DNA of 64,000 nucleotides from the NCBI RefSeq assembly GCF_000214595.1, contig NZ_AFIG01000003.1, positions 744,001 to 808,000 on the forward strand, given 5' to 3'. Shown in pieces: positions 1-11,258 of the stretch. The notes under the pieces are model-generated. The model was not told the DNA's origin. It saw only the letters and a program-made list of their open reading frames with translations, and made no database searches. How positions within the stretch are numbered: position 1 is the first letter of the stretch; the number at the start of each line of letters is the position of its first letter. Made by a program: the position numbers and the translations under genes. Source of the DNA: Methylophaga thalassica MP (GTDB lineage: Bacteria > Pseudomonadota > Gammaproteobacteria > Nitrosococcales > Methylophagaceae).

Positions 1-626
1 TAGCAGACTGGTACGAAAATAATATTCGAATTATTAATCCTGACTCGGGAGAGTTAATCGATACGATTGCAGTTGGAAAGTCTCCTGCTGGTCTTGTCAG
101 TGATGGAAAACGTCAGCGGCTATATGTGGCTAATCGCGATGATAACAGTGTGTCATTCATTGACCTCAACAATGACGAGGTCACCCACACCGTCGATGTA
201 GGTAATTCGCCATTTGGAGTGGCCATTTCACCTGATGGCTCTCGTGTTTATAGTGTCAACGTTGAAAGTAGTGATGTCACTGCCATTGATACTAAAACAG
301 CCAAAGTCATCCAAACTATTCCTGTCGGAGAATGGCCTTATTGCGCGGTTGTTAGTCGTGATAATAAAAAGCTGTATGTCATCAATCAGGATGAGGCGAC
401 CATCTCTGTAGTCGATACCACTTCTTTCAACATTACCAATACTATTGAGATTGAAGATACACCTGAAGGTATAGATATTAGTGCCGATGGTTCACAGCTC
501 TATGCGGTAAACTGGGGAAATAATACCGTTTCTGTAATTGATACAAAAACAGAAAAAGTCATTAATTCCATTGAGACAGGCAAGGGGCCTCGCTCCTTTG
601 GACAGTTTATTACCACCGTTGAATAA
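1..626 (+). CDS. YVTN-type beta-propeller repeat protein, C-terminal part (5' end outside window)
   Basis: The reading frame is open from position 3, so the gene begins before the window and only about 207 residues are visible. These form repeats of about 42 residues with the pattern YVxNxxxxxVxxID, then V/I-xxG-xxPxG-xxxxDG-xxxY, which is the blade signature of YVTN/SMP-30-like seven-bladed propellers. Such proteins are usually periplasmic or bind other proteins. The missing N-terminus prevents any statement on a signal peptide or extra domains. The last blade ends shortly before the stop at 624-626. The next gene, rsmJ, is unrelated and starts just after. The fold is clear, the function unknown. 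Confidence 0.85.
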   Translation, partial: ADWYENNIRIINPDSGELIDTIAVGKSPAGLVSDGKRQRLYVANRDDNSVSFIDLNNDEVTHTVDVGNSPFGVAISPDGSRVYSVNVESSDVTAIDTKTAKVIQTIPVGEWPYCAVVSRDNKKLYVINQDEATISVVDTTSFNITNTIEIEDTPEGIDISADGSQLYAVNWGNNTVSVIDTKTEKVINSIETGKGPRSFGQFITTVE

Positions 627-642
627 TGAACTAGATAGTCTC

Positions 643-1371
643 GTGGCAGTGACTTCAGCAGCACTGCCACGAGCAAAACTTCTCGAAACAAAACTTTCTG
701 TGCCTATTAAGGTACTTGATAAGTCATTTGTACAACTATTGGTTGAAGAGCAGCGATTGAGTTTGCAGGTGCCTGATATCGGTAAGCCTGTTTTTATCAA
801 TTTCAGCTCAGGCAAATATGATCATCGCCGTAAATTCGGTGGTGGCAAAGGACAGCCATTAGCCAAAGCCGTTGGTATGAAACAAGGACATACCCCCAAA
901 ATTATTGATGCCACAGCTGGCTTTGCCAGAGATGCTTTTGTATTAGCCTCTTTAGGAAGTACAGTCACGATGCTTGAGCAAAGTCCAGTGATAAGTTTGC
1001 TGATTGAGGATGCATTACAACAAGAAGAGATGGAAGATGAGGTGAGACACATCACTCAGCGAATGACTATCCATCATGCCAATGCCATCGATTTTTTATC
1101 GACTGTACAGGAACGTCCTGATGTCATTTATATGGATCCCATGTACCCCAGCCGGGATAAATCGGCCTTAGTGAAAAAAGAGATGCAGGCGCTACACCAG
1201 CTTATCGGACCAGATACAAATAGTGAAGAATTACTCTCGGTAGCGAGACAGGTAGCTCTGCGTCGAGTTGTGGTGAAACGTCCCAAAGGCGCTGAGTTTG
1301 TTGGCAATCAGAAACCGAGCGCCAGTATTCAGAGTAAAAATACCCGCTACGATCTCTACGTCAATAGCTAG
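643..1371 (+). CDS. rsmJ: 16S rRNA (guanine(1516)-N(2))-methyltransferase RsmJ
   Basis: RsmJ makes m2G1516 in small-subunit rRNA using S-adenosylmethionine. The product carries the family blocks HRRKFGGGKGQ and AKAVG, a methyltransferase motif I-like DATAGFARDAFVLA, the catalytic-type block YMDPMYP, and SALVKKEMQ followed by VVVKRP. All match the E. coli protein closely. The frame is open upstream to a TTG at 538 inside the previous gene. I prefer the GTG at 643 because it lies 17 bases after the preceding stop and gives a length near the family's usual 250 residues. TTG at 619 and GTG at 649 are alternatives, and no strong ribosome binding site decides between them. Confidence 0.9.
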   Translation: MAVTSAALPRAKLLETKLSVPIKVLDKSFVQLLVEEQRLSLQVPDIGKPVFINFSSGKYDHRRKFGGGKGQPLAKAVGMKQGHTPKIIDATAGFARDAFVLASLGSTVTMLEQSPVISLLIEDALQQEEMEDEVRHITQRMTIHHANAIDFLSTVQERPDVIYMDPMYPSRDKSALVKKEMQALHQLIGPDTNSEELLSVARQVALRRVVVKRPKGAEFVGNQKPSASIQSKNTRYDLYVNS

Positions 1372-1372
1372 A

Positions 1373-2701
1373 TTATTTCTGCCGAGCCTGCTTATCCATA
1401 GCTCTGAGTCGCTCTAATTTCTCTGCTATTTTTATTTCAAGGCCACGATTAACCGGTTGATAATATTCCCGCTCACGCATTGAATCGGGGAAATAGGTTT
1501 CCCCAATAGCATAAGCATCAGGCTCATCATGTGCATAACGATACTCTCTGCCATAGCCCAGCTCTTTCATCAATTTGGTGGGCGCATTACGTAAATGTAC
1601 CGGTACTTCAGCCGAGCCATGGGATTTTGCATCATGCATGGCGGCTTTAAAAGCGGTATACACCGCATTACTTTTGGGTGCACAGGCAAGATAAACAACT
1701 GCTTGGGCGATGGCCAATTCACCTTCTGGACTCCCCAGCTTGTCAAAACTTTCCCAGGCATCCAGCGCAATGCGTAAGCCTCGGGGATCGGCATTACCAA
1801 TATCTTCAGCTGCCATTCTGACCACTCTGCGCATCAGGTATACAGGATCACAACCACCATCCAACATGCGACATAACCAATAGAGAGCCGCATCAGGTGC
1901 TGAGCCACGCACGGATTTGTGCAAGGCTGAAATTTGATCGTAAAAAGCTTCACCCCCTTTATCAAAACGTCGAATCGTCCCGGATAAGACTTCAGCAAGG
2001 TCATGCTCATCCACCGCTTTTTGACCTTTGCTATCAGCCAAATCCACGGCTATTTCAAGTAGATTTAACACTCTGCGACCATCACCATCTGCCGTTTGTG
2101 CTAACTGATCACGTAATGACTCGCCAACTTCGATGCCTCTGTCAGCAAGTCCCAACTCCTCATCTGACATTGCCCGGTCAATGATTTGGCGTAAATCCTC
2201 AGCTTCTAATGATTTAAGCACATAGACCCTAGCACGGGATAACAAAGCGTTATTTAATTCAAAAGAAGGATTTTCTGTGGTGGCACCAATAAAGGTGAAC
2301 GTACCATCTTCAACATAAGGTAAAAAAGCATCTTGCTGCGATTTATTAAAGCGATGTACCTCGTCCACAAACAACATGGTTCTGCGGCCACGCTCCTGCA
2401 ATAACTGTTGAGCGCGTGCAACGGCGGCTCTTACTTCTTTCACCCCAGCTAACACTGCCGAAATGGTAATAAACTCAGCATCACAATAACCTGCAATAAG
2501 TTTAGCTAAGGTAGTTTTACCTGTTCCGGGTGGGCCCCAAAAAATCATGGAATGAGGATGACCAGAAGCAATTGCCTGACGCAGCGGCTTACCTGCACCC
2601 AGCAAATGTGTCTGTCCAATATACTGGTCAAGCGTCTTTGGACGCATGCGATCCGCAAGAGGCCGTCCAGCTAAGTCATCAACTTGATCAAACAAACTCA
2701 C
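1373..2701 (-). CDS. rarA: Replication-associated recombination protein A (AAA+ ATPase)
   Basis: RarA/MgsA is a clamp-loader-like AAA+ ATPase that acts at stalled replication forks. The 442-residue product has Walker [10 protein letters not shown] at about residues 56-64, Walker [10 protein letters not shown] at about 110-118, and sensor 1 [10 protein letters not shown]. The C-terminal oligomerisation part contains the family block [15 protein letters not shown]. Length is normal. It starts with GTG at 2701, overlapping the lolA stop by four bases, so it is probably translationally coupled as the last gene of ftsK-lolA-rarA. This order is conserved in Enterobacteria, where serS usually follows; here convergent rsmJ lies beyond instead. 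Confidence 0.96.
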   Translation of the reverse strand: MSLFDQVDDLAGRPLADRMRPKTLDQYIGQTHLLGAGKPLRQAIASGHPHSMIFWGPPGTGKTTLAKLIAGYCDAEFITISAVLAGVKEVRAAVARAQQLLQERGRRTMLFVDEVHRFNKSQQDAFLPYVEDGTFTFIGATTENPSFELNNALLSRARVYVLKSLEAEDLRQIIDRAMSDEELGLADRGIEVGESLRDQLAQTADGDGRRVLNLLEIAVDLADSKGQKAVDEHDLAEVLSGTIRRFDKGGEAFYDQISALHKSVRGSAPDAALYWLCRMLDGGCDPVYLMRRVVRMAAEDIGNADPRGLRIALDAWESFDKLGSPEGELAIAQAVVYLACAPKSNAVYTAFKAAMHDAKSHGSAEVPVHLRNAPTKLMKELGYGREYRYAHDEPDAYAIGETYFPDSMREREYYQPVNRGLEIKIAEKLERLRAMDKQARQK

Positions 2702-3330
2702 TGCTGCGCTTCACCTACAATGTCTATGCCTTCGGGTGCACTAAATTTAAAAGTATCTTTTTTAAACTGCGGATTAATCTTCACCTGGCTGAACATTAAG
2801 CGAGTTCTTTGATCAAAGCTATCACGCATGATCATTTGCTGTAACTCATCTTTATTAAAGGCCAGCATCACAGACTGAAAGTTACTGCCGCTCTGTTTAG
2901 GTGTTAACTCTACCCAGCTTAGACCATCATCAGATTTGAGGTTACGAATATTGTAGCTATCTTCAGGTAAAGCCTGCCCCGATAATAAGGTAGCCGGTGT
3001 ATCTTCCAAGGCCTCGTTTTGTGCCTTAACCGTGACTTGTTCTAAATCAACATCATAGAACCAGACATTCTGGCCATCAGCAACGATATGCTGTGGGTAT
3101 GGGTCATTGTAATCCCAACGAAATTTACCCGGTCTTGCCAATTGGAATTCGCCCTGAGCCTGTTCAACTAAATTACCATCTGGATCCAGAACGGTTTGCT
3201 CAAAATGGGCCTGAAATGTATTCACTTGTTTAACAAAATGATCAAGCTTTTCTGTGCCGCTCATATCTGCCATGGCAACAACAGGAAGCAACAATAGCAA
3301 AAAGCCTTGTGCTAAATTTTTTATGGTCAT
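2698..3330 (-). CDS. lolA: Outer-membrane lipoprotein carrier protein LolA
   Basis: LolA carries lipoproteins through the periplasm from LolCDE to LolB. The 210-residue product begins with a signal peptide (hydrophobic [10 protein letters not shown], predicted cleavage after Ala21). Family blocks are visible: [46 protein letters not shown] and the C-terminal DTFKF. The Arg in the KFRWDY block is the conserved residue of the lipoprotein-binding cavity. It lies 64 bases downstream of ftsK and overlaps rarA by four bases, the usual gammaproteobacterial operon. Confidence 0.95.
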   Translation of the reverse strand: MTIKNLAQGFLLLLLPVVAMADMSGTEKLDHFVKQVNTFQAHFEQTVLDPDGNLVEQAQGEFQLARPGKFRWDYNDPYPQHIVADGQNVWFYDVDLEQVTVKAQNEALEDTPATLLSGQALPEDSYNIRNLKSDDGLSWVELTPKQSGSNFQSVMLAFNKDELQQMIMRDSFDQRTRLMFSQVKINPQFKKDTFKFSAPEGIDIVGEAQQ

Positions 3331-3394
3331 TCAATGACTCCGAAAGATAAATTGCATGTTCTACTGACTCTGGATTGCCAGTCTGGTTCCTGAA

Positions 3395-5692
3395 TTAGTC
3401 GCGTGGCGGTGGTGCCAGAACTTCACGACTACCATTACCCTGCATGGCGGATACAACCCCAGCCGCTTCCATCGCCTCGACGATTCGAGCTGCACGGTTA
3501 TAACCAATTTTCAACCTGCGTTGAATACCTGAAACCGATGCCCGGCGACTTTCCACCACTATCTGCACGGCCTGATCATAGAGAGGATCTGACTCAGCAT
3601 CACTTGGATCACCAATCGCACTATCGCCGTCATCACTGCTCTGATCCTGAGTGATTTCTTCAAGATAATTGGGTTGTGAGTTTTTCTTTAAATGCTCGAC
3701 CACGTTATGTACTTCATGATCATCAACAAACGCTCCATGAACACGTTCAGGAAGTCCGCTACCTGGCGGTAAGTAGAGCATATCGCCCTGCCCTAAAAGT
3801 TGCTCAGCGCCCATTTGGTCAAGAATCGTACGTGAGTCAATTCGCGATGACACCTGGAATGCCATCCGTGTTGGAATATTGGCTTTAATCAAGCCGGTAA
3901 TAACATCCACAGAAGGTCTTTGTGTTGCCAGAATAAGGTGAATACCGGAAGCCCGTGCTTTTTGCGCCAAGCGTGCAATCAATTCTTCGACTTGTTTACC
4001 GACCACCATCATCATGTCAGCAAGCTCATCAATGATCACCACAATAAACGGTAATGGCTCTAAGGTAGGTCCTACCTCACCGGGCTCAACATCAATGGTC
4101 GGATCTTTAATCGGTTCACCACGTTCAATCGCATCTCTGACTTTTTTGTTGTAACCAGCAATATTTCGCACACCCAAAGCAGCCATTAATGGGTAACGAC
4201 GTTCCATTTCAGCCACACACCAACGCAAGGCATTAGCGGCTTCTTTCATATCGGTCACGACAGGCGCTAATAAATGCGGAATATCTTCATAGATAGATAA
4301 TTCCAGCATTTTCGGATCGACCATGATCATACGCACATCATCAGGAGTGGCTTTATATAACAAACTCAGAATCATGGCGTTCACGGCGACTGATTTACCC
4401 GACCCTGTTGTCCCCGCCACCAATAAATGCGGCATTTTTTCTAAGTTAGCGACTACCGGACGGCCGGCAATATCTTTACCCAAGGCCATCATCAGCATTG
4501 ACTTGCTATTTTCATACTCTTCACAGGACAGAATTTCACGCAGGCGAACAATTTCCCGACTCTCATTAGGGATTTCTAAGCCCACCACTGGTTTGCCTGG
4601 AATCACTTCAACAATCCGAACACTACTGATGGAAAGTGCTCTCGCTAAGTCTTTCGCAAGTCCACTGATGCGGCTGACTTTAATACCTGGAGCGGGCTGC
4701 AATTCAAAGCGGGTCACCACCGGCCCTGGCTGAACTTCAACAACCTGAACTTCCACGCCAAAGTCTTTCAGTTTTAACTCAACCTGACGTGACATCGCCT
4801 GCAATACTTCTTCACTATAGGCCTGCTTACTGGGTTGAGCCATATCCAATAAAGCCAGTGCCGGCATGCCTGGCGCATCAGGCGTTTCGAATAAAGGCAC
4901 TTGTTTTTCTTTTTCTTCGCGTTTGCTTGGCTCTTTTTTGTCTATGACAGGCTCAATACGTACTTTTGCCTTATGCTGTAACTTTTCTTTCTGCTGCAAG
5001 AAGGTTTCTTCGCGTTTTTGACGAGTGCGCTTAGCATCCAGTTCTTCTCTGATTTCACGTAACCAGCGGGCCACGTGAATTGCGACGACCATCGCCATAG
5101 CACCGAGCTTATCAATGACCATCAACCAAGACAGTCCGGTAAAAAGCGTGACCCCTGTCAGTAACACCGCCAGCAATAATAAACTGGTACCAGAAGCACC
5201 AAACACTGACTCAAATCCATGCCCAACGACTTCACCTAGTACACCACCAGCACCCAAGGGTAATAACGCGGCATAGTCAGTCAAACTCAAACTTGAGAGG
5301 CCACTGGCGGCAGCTAAAGCCATTAATAACCCCACCATTTTTAATACCCAGAAATGCAACGCATCTTCGGTATCAGCACGTTTACCCCAGCTAAATAATA
5401 ACCAACCACTGAAGCCAATCATCAATGGCGATAAATAGGCAGGAAAACCAAAGCCATACAGCAACGCATCGGCTAACCACGCACCAACAATGCCACCACT
5501 ATTGGCAATAACATCATCGGTTCCGGTAGTTGACCAGCCTGGATCAGTCGGTTGGTAAGACCATAAAGACAACAGTAAGTATGCCGCTATTGCGACTGAC
5601 AAAATCAGTGCTGCCTCACGCAGACGGAAGCCGACTGCGCCAGAGTTGAGTTCTTGTTTCTGCTTGTCATTTACACGTGTCGACTGTGTCAC
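3395..5692 (-). CDS. ftsK: DNA translocase FtsK
   Basis: FtsK pumps chromosomal DNA through the closing septum and activates XerCD. The 765-residue protein has a four-helix membrane domain in about the first 210 residues. A short charged linker (to about 290) and the alpha/beta motor follow, with Walker [12 protein letters not shown] near residue 428, then [12 protein letters not shown] and [14 protein letters not shown]. The C-terminal winged-helix gamma domain ([22 protein letters not shown]) reads KOPS sites. The linker is far shorter than that of the 1329-residue E. coli protein, as in many other gammaproteobacteria. The start is a GTG at 5692 preceded by a GGAAA-type binding site. It is divergent from trxB. 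Confidence 0.96.
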   Translation of the reverse strand: MTQSTRVNDKQKQELNSGAVGFRLREAALILSVAIAAYLLLSLWSYQPTDPGWSTTGTDDVIANSGGIVGAWLADALLYGFGFPAYLSPLMIGFSGWLLFSWGKRADTEDALHFWVLKMVGLLMALAAASGLSSLSLTDYAALLPLGAGGVLGEVVGHGFESVFGASGTSLLLLAVLLTGVTLFTGLSWLMVIDKLGAMAMVVAIHVARWLREIREELDAKRTRQKREETFLQQKEKLQHKAKVRIEPVIDKKEPSKREEKEKQVPLFETPDAPGMPALALLDMAQPSKQAYSEEVLQAMSRQVELKLKDFGVEVQVVEVQPGPVVTRFELQPAPGIKVSRISGLAKDLARALSISSVRIVEVIPGKPVVGLEIPNESREIVRLREILSCEEYENSKSMLMMALGKDIAGRPVVANLEKMPHLLVAGTTGSGKSVAVNAMILSLLYKATPDDVRMIMVDPKMLELSIYEDIPHLLAPVVTDMKEAANALRWCVAEMERRYPLMAALGVRNIAGYNKKVRDAIERGEPIKDPTIDVEPGEVGPTLEPLPFIVVIIDELADMMMVVGKQVEELIARLAQKARASGIHLILATQRPSVDVITGLIKANIPTRMAFQVSSRIDSRTILDQMGAEQLLGQGDMLYLPPGSGLPERVHGAFVDDHEVHNVVEHLKKNSQPNYLEEITQDQSSDDGDSAIGDPSDAESDPLYDQAVQIVVESRRASVSGIQRRLKIGYNRAARIVEAMEAAGVVSAMQGNGSREVLAPPPRD

Positions 5693-5754
5693 TGTGATAT
5701 TTCCAACCCTGCCAATAAATTAACGCTTGATTTTAACACAGCTTTTGAAGTTAG

Positions 5755-6762
<1,008 letters not shown>

Positions 6763-6773
6763 ATAATACGATT

Positions 6774-6797
6774 AGGGGGCTTAACCAGCCCCTTTTT
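6774..6797 (+). terminator. Intrinsic terminator after trxB
   Basis: An eight-pair stem (core GGGGCT / AGCCCC with a five-base loop) is followed directly by five T residues. It lies 12 bases after the trxB stop, so it should end trxB transcripts. It is very close to the next start at 6812, so the stress gene needs read-through or its own promoter. Confidence 0.8.
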
Positions 6798-6811
6798 CAT
6801 GAGGGAATAAC

Positions 6812-7252
6812 ATGAAATATCAGCACATTTTGATTGCGACGGACTTTTCAAAACAAAAAGATATGATCTGTGCAAAAGCGCGTGAACTCGCTGAACAGCA
6901 TCAGGCAAACCTCAGCATCTGCCATATTATTGAAGACTTTCCTCTAACCGACTTTGCTTATGAACCAATGATAAGCGTCGATATCGATATGCGTGATGCC
7001 CTATTGGAATCTGGTAAAAAACAACTGGCAACGCTGGCTGAAAGTTTATCGATTCCTGCAAGTCAGCAGTGGGTTGAATTAGGCACGCCAGGACATGACA
7101 TCGTCCGTGTTGCTGACGAAAATAATGTTGATCTGATTATTGTTGGTTCACATGGTCGACATGGCTTTAAGCGTCTTTTGGGCTCAACAGCTAATGCGGT
7201 ACTTCATCACGCTCACTGTGATGTGCTCGCTGTCAGACTTAAGGACGACTAA
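6812..7252 (+). CDS. Universal stress protein, UspA family
   Basis: This 146-residue single-domain Usp protein starts with the typical HILIATDFS strand and Asp. It ends with IIVGSHGRHGFKRLLGS followed by ANAVLHHAHCDVLAVR, the nucleotide-binding signature of ATP-binding Usp proteins. Such proteins are cytoplasmic dimers linked to stress survival; the specific role is unknown. A GAGGGAA ribosome site precedes the ATG. The downstream transporter begins three bases after the stop, suggesting co-transcription. Confidence 0.92.
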   Translation: MKYQHILIATDFSKQKDMICAKARELAEQHQANLSICHIIEDFPLTDFAYEPMISVDIDMRDALLESGKKQLATLAESLSIPASQQWVELGTPGHDIVRVADENNVDLIIVGSHGRHGFKRLLGSTANAVLHHAHCDVLAVRLKDD

Positions 7253-7255
7253 TCG

Positions 7256-8533
7256 TTGAAACCATCCAACCTGTTGAGCACGGTAAAATTACCGGGCTTT
7301 ATGAGCTTTATTGCCGTGGCTTTTATCAATGCGATGGTTGATCTGGGTCATAAGATTATTATTCAAAATACCATTTTCAAAATTTATGATGATCAAACAC
7401 AGGTTGCGCTGACTGCCGTTGTTAACGGACTTATTCTTTTACCCTTCATTTTTTTATTTACACCGGCAGGCTTTCTGTCAGATCGCTTTTCCAAACCCTT
7501 TATCATGAGAATCTCGGCTTTCTCAGCCATCATCATTACACTGTTAATTACATTGGCTTACTATCAGGGATGGTTTGTTTTCGCCTTTTTCATGACATTG
7601 ATACTTGCCATCCAGAGTGCAATTTATTCTCCAGCAAAGTATGGCTATATCCGACAACTGGGCGGTGATGCTCACTTATCTCCTGCCAATGGTTTTATTC
7701 AGGCAACCACGATTGTTGCTATCTTAACCGGGATTATTGTCTTTACCGTATTATTTGAATGGCTTCTGCTCGATCAGACCTATCATAATGAAGCCAGCTT
7801 AATCAGACACATTGCTCCTGCCGGTTGGCTTTTGGTGATTTTATCTGTTGTGGAATGGCGATTGGCTTGTCGCTTAGCTGATATCAACATTGCATCTACT
7901 TCACATCAATTTCCCTGGAAAGATTACGTAAAAGGTCATTTACTGAAAACCAATGTGAAACAGCTAAAAACAAACCCCATTATTTGGTACTCCGTGCTGG
8001 GGTTATCGTTTTTCTGGGGGATTTCGCAAACCTTTCTTGCCGTATTCCCTGCTTTTGCAAAAATCGTCCTGGCTGAAAATAACACGATGATTATTCAAGG
8101 ACTACTGGCTTGCTCTGGCATCGGCATCGTTGTTGGCTCTATGGTCGCTGGAACCGGAGAAAAAGGCCATATCAAAACATCTTTTATCCCTGTCGGTGCT
8201 GTCGGGATGAGTCTCATTCTTTTTATTATTCCTGCATTACATACTGTTTCAGCATTTGCGGCGGCGATTTTTAGCTTTGGGCTTTTTGGTGGCCTGTTTA
8301 TTATTCCATTAAATGCGCTTATTCAGTTGCATTCCCCCGAGCAACATTTGGGTACCATACTGGCTGGTAATAATTGGGTACAGAACATTGTCATGACCGC
8401 GTGTCTTGTCATTACTTTCATCGCAGCTCAAGCCATGTTGTCCAGTAAATTGATATTAATGGCTTTGCCCATCATCACATCACTGTTGGCTTGTTTCGTG
8501 TGGCAACACAGTAAACAAGCACGATATACTTGA
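7256..8533 (+). CDS. lplT: LplT-like lysophospholipid transporter (MFS)
   Basis: This 425-residue, mostly hydrophobic protein has about 12 predicted membrane helices. Motifs match LplT and the transporter half of Aas fusions: FTPAGFLSDRFSK after the second helix, IYSPAKYGYIRQL, ANGFIQATTIVAIL, and FIIPLNALIQ in the C-half. LplT flips lysophosphatidylethanolamine inward for re-acylation. No acyltransferase is fused or adjacent, unlike the aas-lplT pair of Enterobacteria. The start is a TTG at 7256, three bases after the usp stop. Family membership is strong, the substrate inferred. Confidence 0.8.
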   Translation: MKPSNLLSTVKLPGFMSFIAVAFINAMVDLGHKIIIQNTIFKIYDDQTQVALTAVVNGLILLPFIFLFTPAGFLSDRFSKPFIMRISAFSAIIITLLITLAYYQGWFVFAFFMTLILAIQSAIYSPAKYGYIRQLGGDAHLSPANGFIQATTIVAILTGIIVFTVLFEWLLLDQTYHNEASLIRHIAPAGWLLVILSVVEWRLACRLADINIASTSHQFPWKDYVKGHLLKTNVKQLKTNPIIWYSVLGLSFFWGISQTFLAVFPAFAKIVLAENNTMIIQGLLACSGIGIVVGSMVAGTGEKGHIKTSFIPVGAVGMSLILFIIPALHTVSAFAAAIFSFGLFGGLFIIPLNALIQLHSPEQHLGTILAGNNWVQNIVMTACLVITFIAAQAMLSSKLILMALPIITSLLACFVWQHSKQARYT

Positions 8534-8540
8534 TTTAATT

Positions 8541-8560
8541 AGAGAATTAGTGAATTCTCT
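8541..8560 (+). other. Hairpin between lplT and the diguanylate cyclase gene
   Basis: A perfect eight-pair inverted repeat (AGAGAATT / AATTCTCT, loop of four) starts eight bases after the transporter stop. No T tract follows, so it may be a weak terminator or an mRNA-end stabiliser. Its right arm includes a possible TTG start for the next gene, which argues for the GTG at 8590 instead. Confidence 0.5.
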
Positions 8561-8589
8561 TGGACAGTTGCCTATATGGATACCAGCAC

Positions 8590-9621
8590 GTGAGTAAAAC
8601 ATTGTCGTTTCCCCCCGTCTATAAACACGAGTTTCAACAGGCCTCAGAAAACTTACGCCAAAGTCTATTATTGGCGAACCGCCACAAAACCCCCATCACC
8701 CCTGTGAACTATGCGGTTTGGTATGAATACGTCTCGGGCGATAATCAGGCTTTGATGAACAGCATTGATACTCGTTTAAAGAAAAATGAAGCAATTACCC
8801 CAGAAGTCACGCAATATCTTTATGAAAAATATGTATTAATGGGGATGCCTGAACGGCTTAATAATACCAATAATGGCCTAAAACTCGTTGTTGATAATAC
8901 TCTGGAAAACCTGAGTAAGGTGGAAGCAACCGCTTCTCAATGCAGCCAGGGTTTAACGCAAAGCCAGGCACAACTCGAAACCTGTAATGATATTGATGAA
9001 CTCAAAACGCTGGTCAACCAGATCCTGATAAACACACAACAGATTAGCAGCAGCAGTGGCGAATTGAAGAGTGAGTTAACACGCTCGACGGAAGAGATTA
9101 TGAAACTGCGGCAAGAATTGGAAAGCGTAAAAGAAATGGCGAGAACAGATAGTCTGACCGGACTATTAAATCGTGGCGCCTTTGACAATGAACTGCAGTA
9201 TTTATGCAGCAAAGGTTACACGTTTTCGCTTGTGTTGTTTGATATCGATAACTTCAAAAGAGTCAATGACAACTTTGGACATTTATTAGGTGATAAAGTC
9301 CTGCAATATTTTGCCTCCCTTTTAAAAAATCAGTGTAGCGACATACATCTGGCCGCACGATTCGGAGGGGAAGAAATGGCTATAATATTCATGCATTCCA
9401 GTCTCGAAGAGACGTTTATGATTACAGAGAGTATTCGTGAAAAATTTTCTGAAAGCCGCCTGAAGAAAAAAGGCAGTGATGAATCTATTGGTCAGGTAAC
9501 CGTTTCAGCAGGCATCAGTAGCTTCCAAGACAAGGATAGCCCGATTAGTTTGATTGAACGCGCCGATCAAGCACTTTATCGCTCGAAAACGGGCGGTCGT
9601 AATCAGGTAAATTTTATTTAA
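8590..9621 (+). CDS. GGDEF-domain diguanylate cyclase
   Basis: The predicted product is about 343 residues. The N-terminal half (to about 170) is soluble, helical and partly coiled-coil, with no membrane segment. The C-terminal half is a GGDEF domain: ARTDSLTGLLNRGAFD, FDIDNFKRVNDNFGH, then ARFGGEEMAIIF at the active loop and SAGIS near the end. The loop reads GGEEM rather than GGDEF/GGEEF, so activity is likely but not certain. The inhibitory RxxD site five residues upstream is absent (QCSD there). The GTG at 8590 was chosen over the TTG at 8560, which lies in a hairpin. The 3' end overlaps the convergent cytochrome gene by eight bases. Confidence 0.88.
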   Translation: MSKTLSFPPVYKHEFQQASENLRQSLLLANRHKTPITPVNYAVWYEYVSGDNQALMNSIDTRLKKNEAITPEVTQYLYEKYVLMGMPERLNNTNNGLKLVVDNTLENLSKVEATASQCSQGLTQSQAQLETCNDIDELKTLVNQILINTQQISSSSGELKSELTRSTEEIMKLRQELESVKEMARTDSLTGLLNRGAFDNELQYLCSKGYTFSLVLFDIDNFKRVNDNFGHLLGDKVLQYFASLLKNQCSDIHLAARFGGEEMAIIFMHSSLEETFMITESIREKFSESRLKKKGSDESIGQVTVSAGISSFQDKDSPISLIERADQALYRSKTGGRNQVNFI

Positions 9622-9898
9622 AATGGTAAAACGTCGAATTTAAATAATCGACCACAGTGCGTTTTTGTTGTTCAGTCCATGTAACATCAGCCGCTTTGAC
9701 ACAATAAGATACCCTTTTCTCAAGTCCCGCCAGAGTTTTCACTGTCTTATCGGTTCGACTGTAGAGCTGATAAGGATCTCCTCCTCCAAGGGAAGCATGA
9801 CACTGCAAACAAGCAGTATCATGCAACTGTTTACCATCAGCGTACACAATACTGCTTAATAATAGTCCGCTAGCAAAGACAATTATTTTTTGCCACAT
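9614..9898 (-). CDS. Small periplasmic monohaem cytochrome c
   Basis: The predicted product has 94 residues with a signal peptide (IIVFASGLLLSSIVYA, cleavage at about residue 20) and one haem-attachment motif CLQCH. The rest has a conserved-looking C-terminus ending VVDYLNSTFYHF. No methionine occurs in the mature part, so the distal haem ligand cannot be the usual Met. The ATG at 9898 lies one base after the stop of the upstream M48 protease gene, which suggests translational coupling. A longer open frame to 9958 would overlap that gene and lose the signal peptide position. Electron partner unknown. Confidence 0.8.
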   Translation of the reverse strand: MWQKIIVFASGLLLSSIVYADGKQLHDTACLQCHASLGGGDPYQLYSRTDKTVKTLAGLEKRVSYCVKAADVTWTEQQKRTVVDYLNSTFYHFK

Positions 9899-9899
9899 C

Positions 9900-11144
9900 T
9901 CAGGCAGAATTCGTTTGTAAGTTAGCGATCCGCATTGCTGCAGGAGGATGCGAGTCATAAACAGCAGAAACCAGCGGGTCAGGTGTTAAGGTACTGGCAT
10001 TTTCTTTATATAAAGCGACTAGTGCAGCAATCAAATCATCCGCACTTGATACTGAGGCGGCATAGGCATCTGCTTCGTACTCATATTTACGAGACAGTGA
10101 CGTCATCAGCGGATGTAAAAAGAACATAAATACCGGAATAACTAACATGAACAAGGCCAAAGCCATGGCATTTGATTGCTGGCTGACACCTAAGCCTTCA
10201 TAAAACCATGTCTGATTAGATGCCCAGCCAAGAAGCGCCAGGCCGATCAGACTAATCACAGCCATAACCACCATATTTTTCACCACATGCTTACGACGGA
10301 AATGACCTAATTCATGGGCAAGAACCGCTTCGATCTGATCTTCATTCAGTGTGTTAAGTAAAGTATCAAAAAAGACGATACGTTTATTACTCCCCAACCC
10401 TGTGAAGTAAGCATTGCCATGACCACTGCGGCGTGAGCCATCCATCACAAAAATACCCTGGCTTTTAAAACCGCATCGCGCTAATAGATTTTCTACCCGT
10501 TGCTGTAAAGCAGCATCATCCAGCGGTGTAAATTTATTAAATAGCGGTGCAATAAAAGCGGGATAAGCCCACATCATAAATAAGGCGAAACCAATCCATG
10601 CCGCCCATAGATACAACCACCATAACTCACCGGTGCTTTGCATCATCCACAGTGCCACCCAAATCAGTAAAGCGCCCATGATCAGCGTTAATAGTGTTTG
10701 CTTAATAAAATCTGAAAAAAACAATGCGGGTGTATTACGGTTAAAGCCAAATTTATCTTCTAAAACAAAGGTTCTGTAATAAGAAAAAGGTAAATCTAAT
10801 AACGATCCAATAACAATAAAGCTCAATAAAAACAGAACGCCCGTCAGCATGGACGACAATCCCAGACCATCCCAAGCATTAGAAAGTAATGCCAGACCAC
10901 CGCCAAATGTCCATGCCAGGAGAATAATCACGCCATAGATATTTTCTTTACGTCCAAACCGACCTTTCGCCACGGTATAGTCTGCGGCTTTTTGGTGAGC
11001 ACTCAGACTGATTTGATCCTCAAACGCTTTAGGAACCTTATCGCGATGGGCCTGAACGTGTTTACCTTGCCGCATTGATAACCAGAGTTCCGTTGCCGTC
11101 ATCAAAAACAAAGCCGCTAAAAATATCCAGCTAAATTCGTTCAT
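9900..11144 (-). CDS. M48 family membrane metalloprotease (Ste24/CAAX-protease-like)
   Basis: This 414-residue integral membrane zinc protease has several hydrophobic segments in the first 220 residues. The zinc site is [10 protein letters not shown] (HExxH) plus the third ligand in EYEADAYA. N-terminal YTVAKGRFG and [14 protein letters not shown] are typical of bacterial Ste24-like proteins. Substrates in bacteria are mostly unknown; membrane-protein quality control is a plausible role. It diverges from orn, an arrangement seen in other gammaproteobacteria, and heads a two-gene unit with the cytochrome c. Confidence 0.9.
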   Translation of the reverse strand: MNEFSWIFLAALFLMTATELWLSMRQGKHVQAHRDKVPKAFEDQISLSAHQKAADYTVAKGRFGRKENIYGVIILLAWTFGGGLALLSNAWDGLGLSSMLTGVLFLLSFIVIGSLLDLPFSYYRTFVLEDKFGFNRNTPALFFSDFIKQTLLTLIMGALLIWVALWMMQSTGELWWLYLWAAWIGFALFMMWAYPAFIAPLFNKFTPLDDAALQQRVENLLARCGFKSQGIFVMDGSRRSGHGNAYFTGLGSNKRIVFFDTLLNTLNEDQIEAVLAHELGHFRRKHVVKNMVVMAVISLIGLALLGWASNQTWFYEGLGVSQQSNAMALALFMLVIPVFMFFLHPLMTSLSRKYEYEADAYAASVSSADDLIAALVALYKENASTLTPDPLVSAVYDSHPPAAMRIANLQTNSA

Positions 11145-11258
11145 AAATTTATGTCCAATTTGAATCTTTATAAAATGTCATGCAGAGTAGCCTTTGATAC
11201 AATCTGTGGCAAGTTAGTTCAATCAGTCCAAACCCAACTCAACAAAAAGACGGAGATC

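Noticed and set aside
492-815. Minus-strand frame of 107 codons over the propeller/rsmJ junction
   Set aside because: Antisense to two supported genes, with low-complexity Ser-rich translation typical of shadow frames.
4323-4733. Plus-strand frame of 136 codons within ftsK
   Set aside because: Antisense to the conserved FtsK motor domain, including Walker A; a shadow of strong codon bias.
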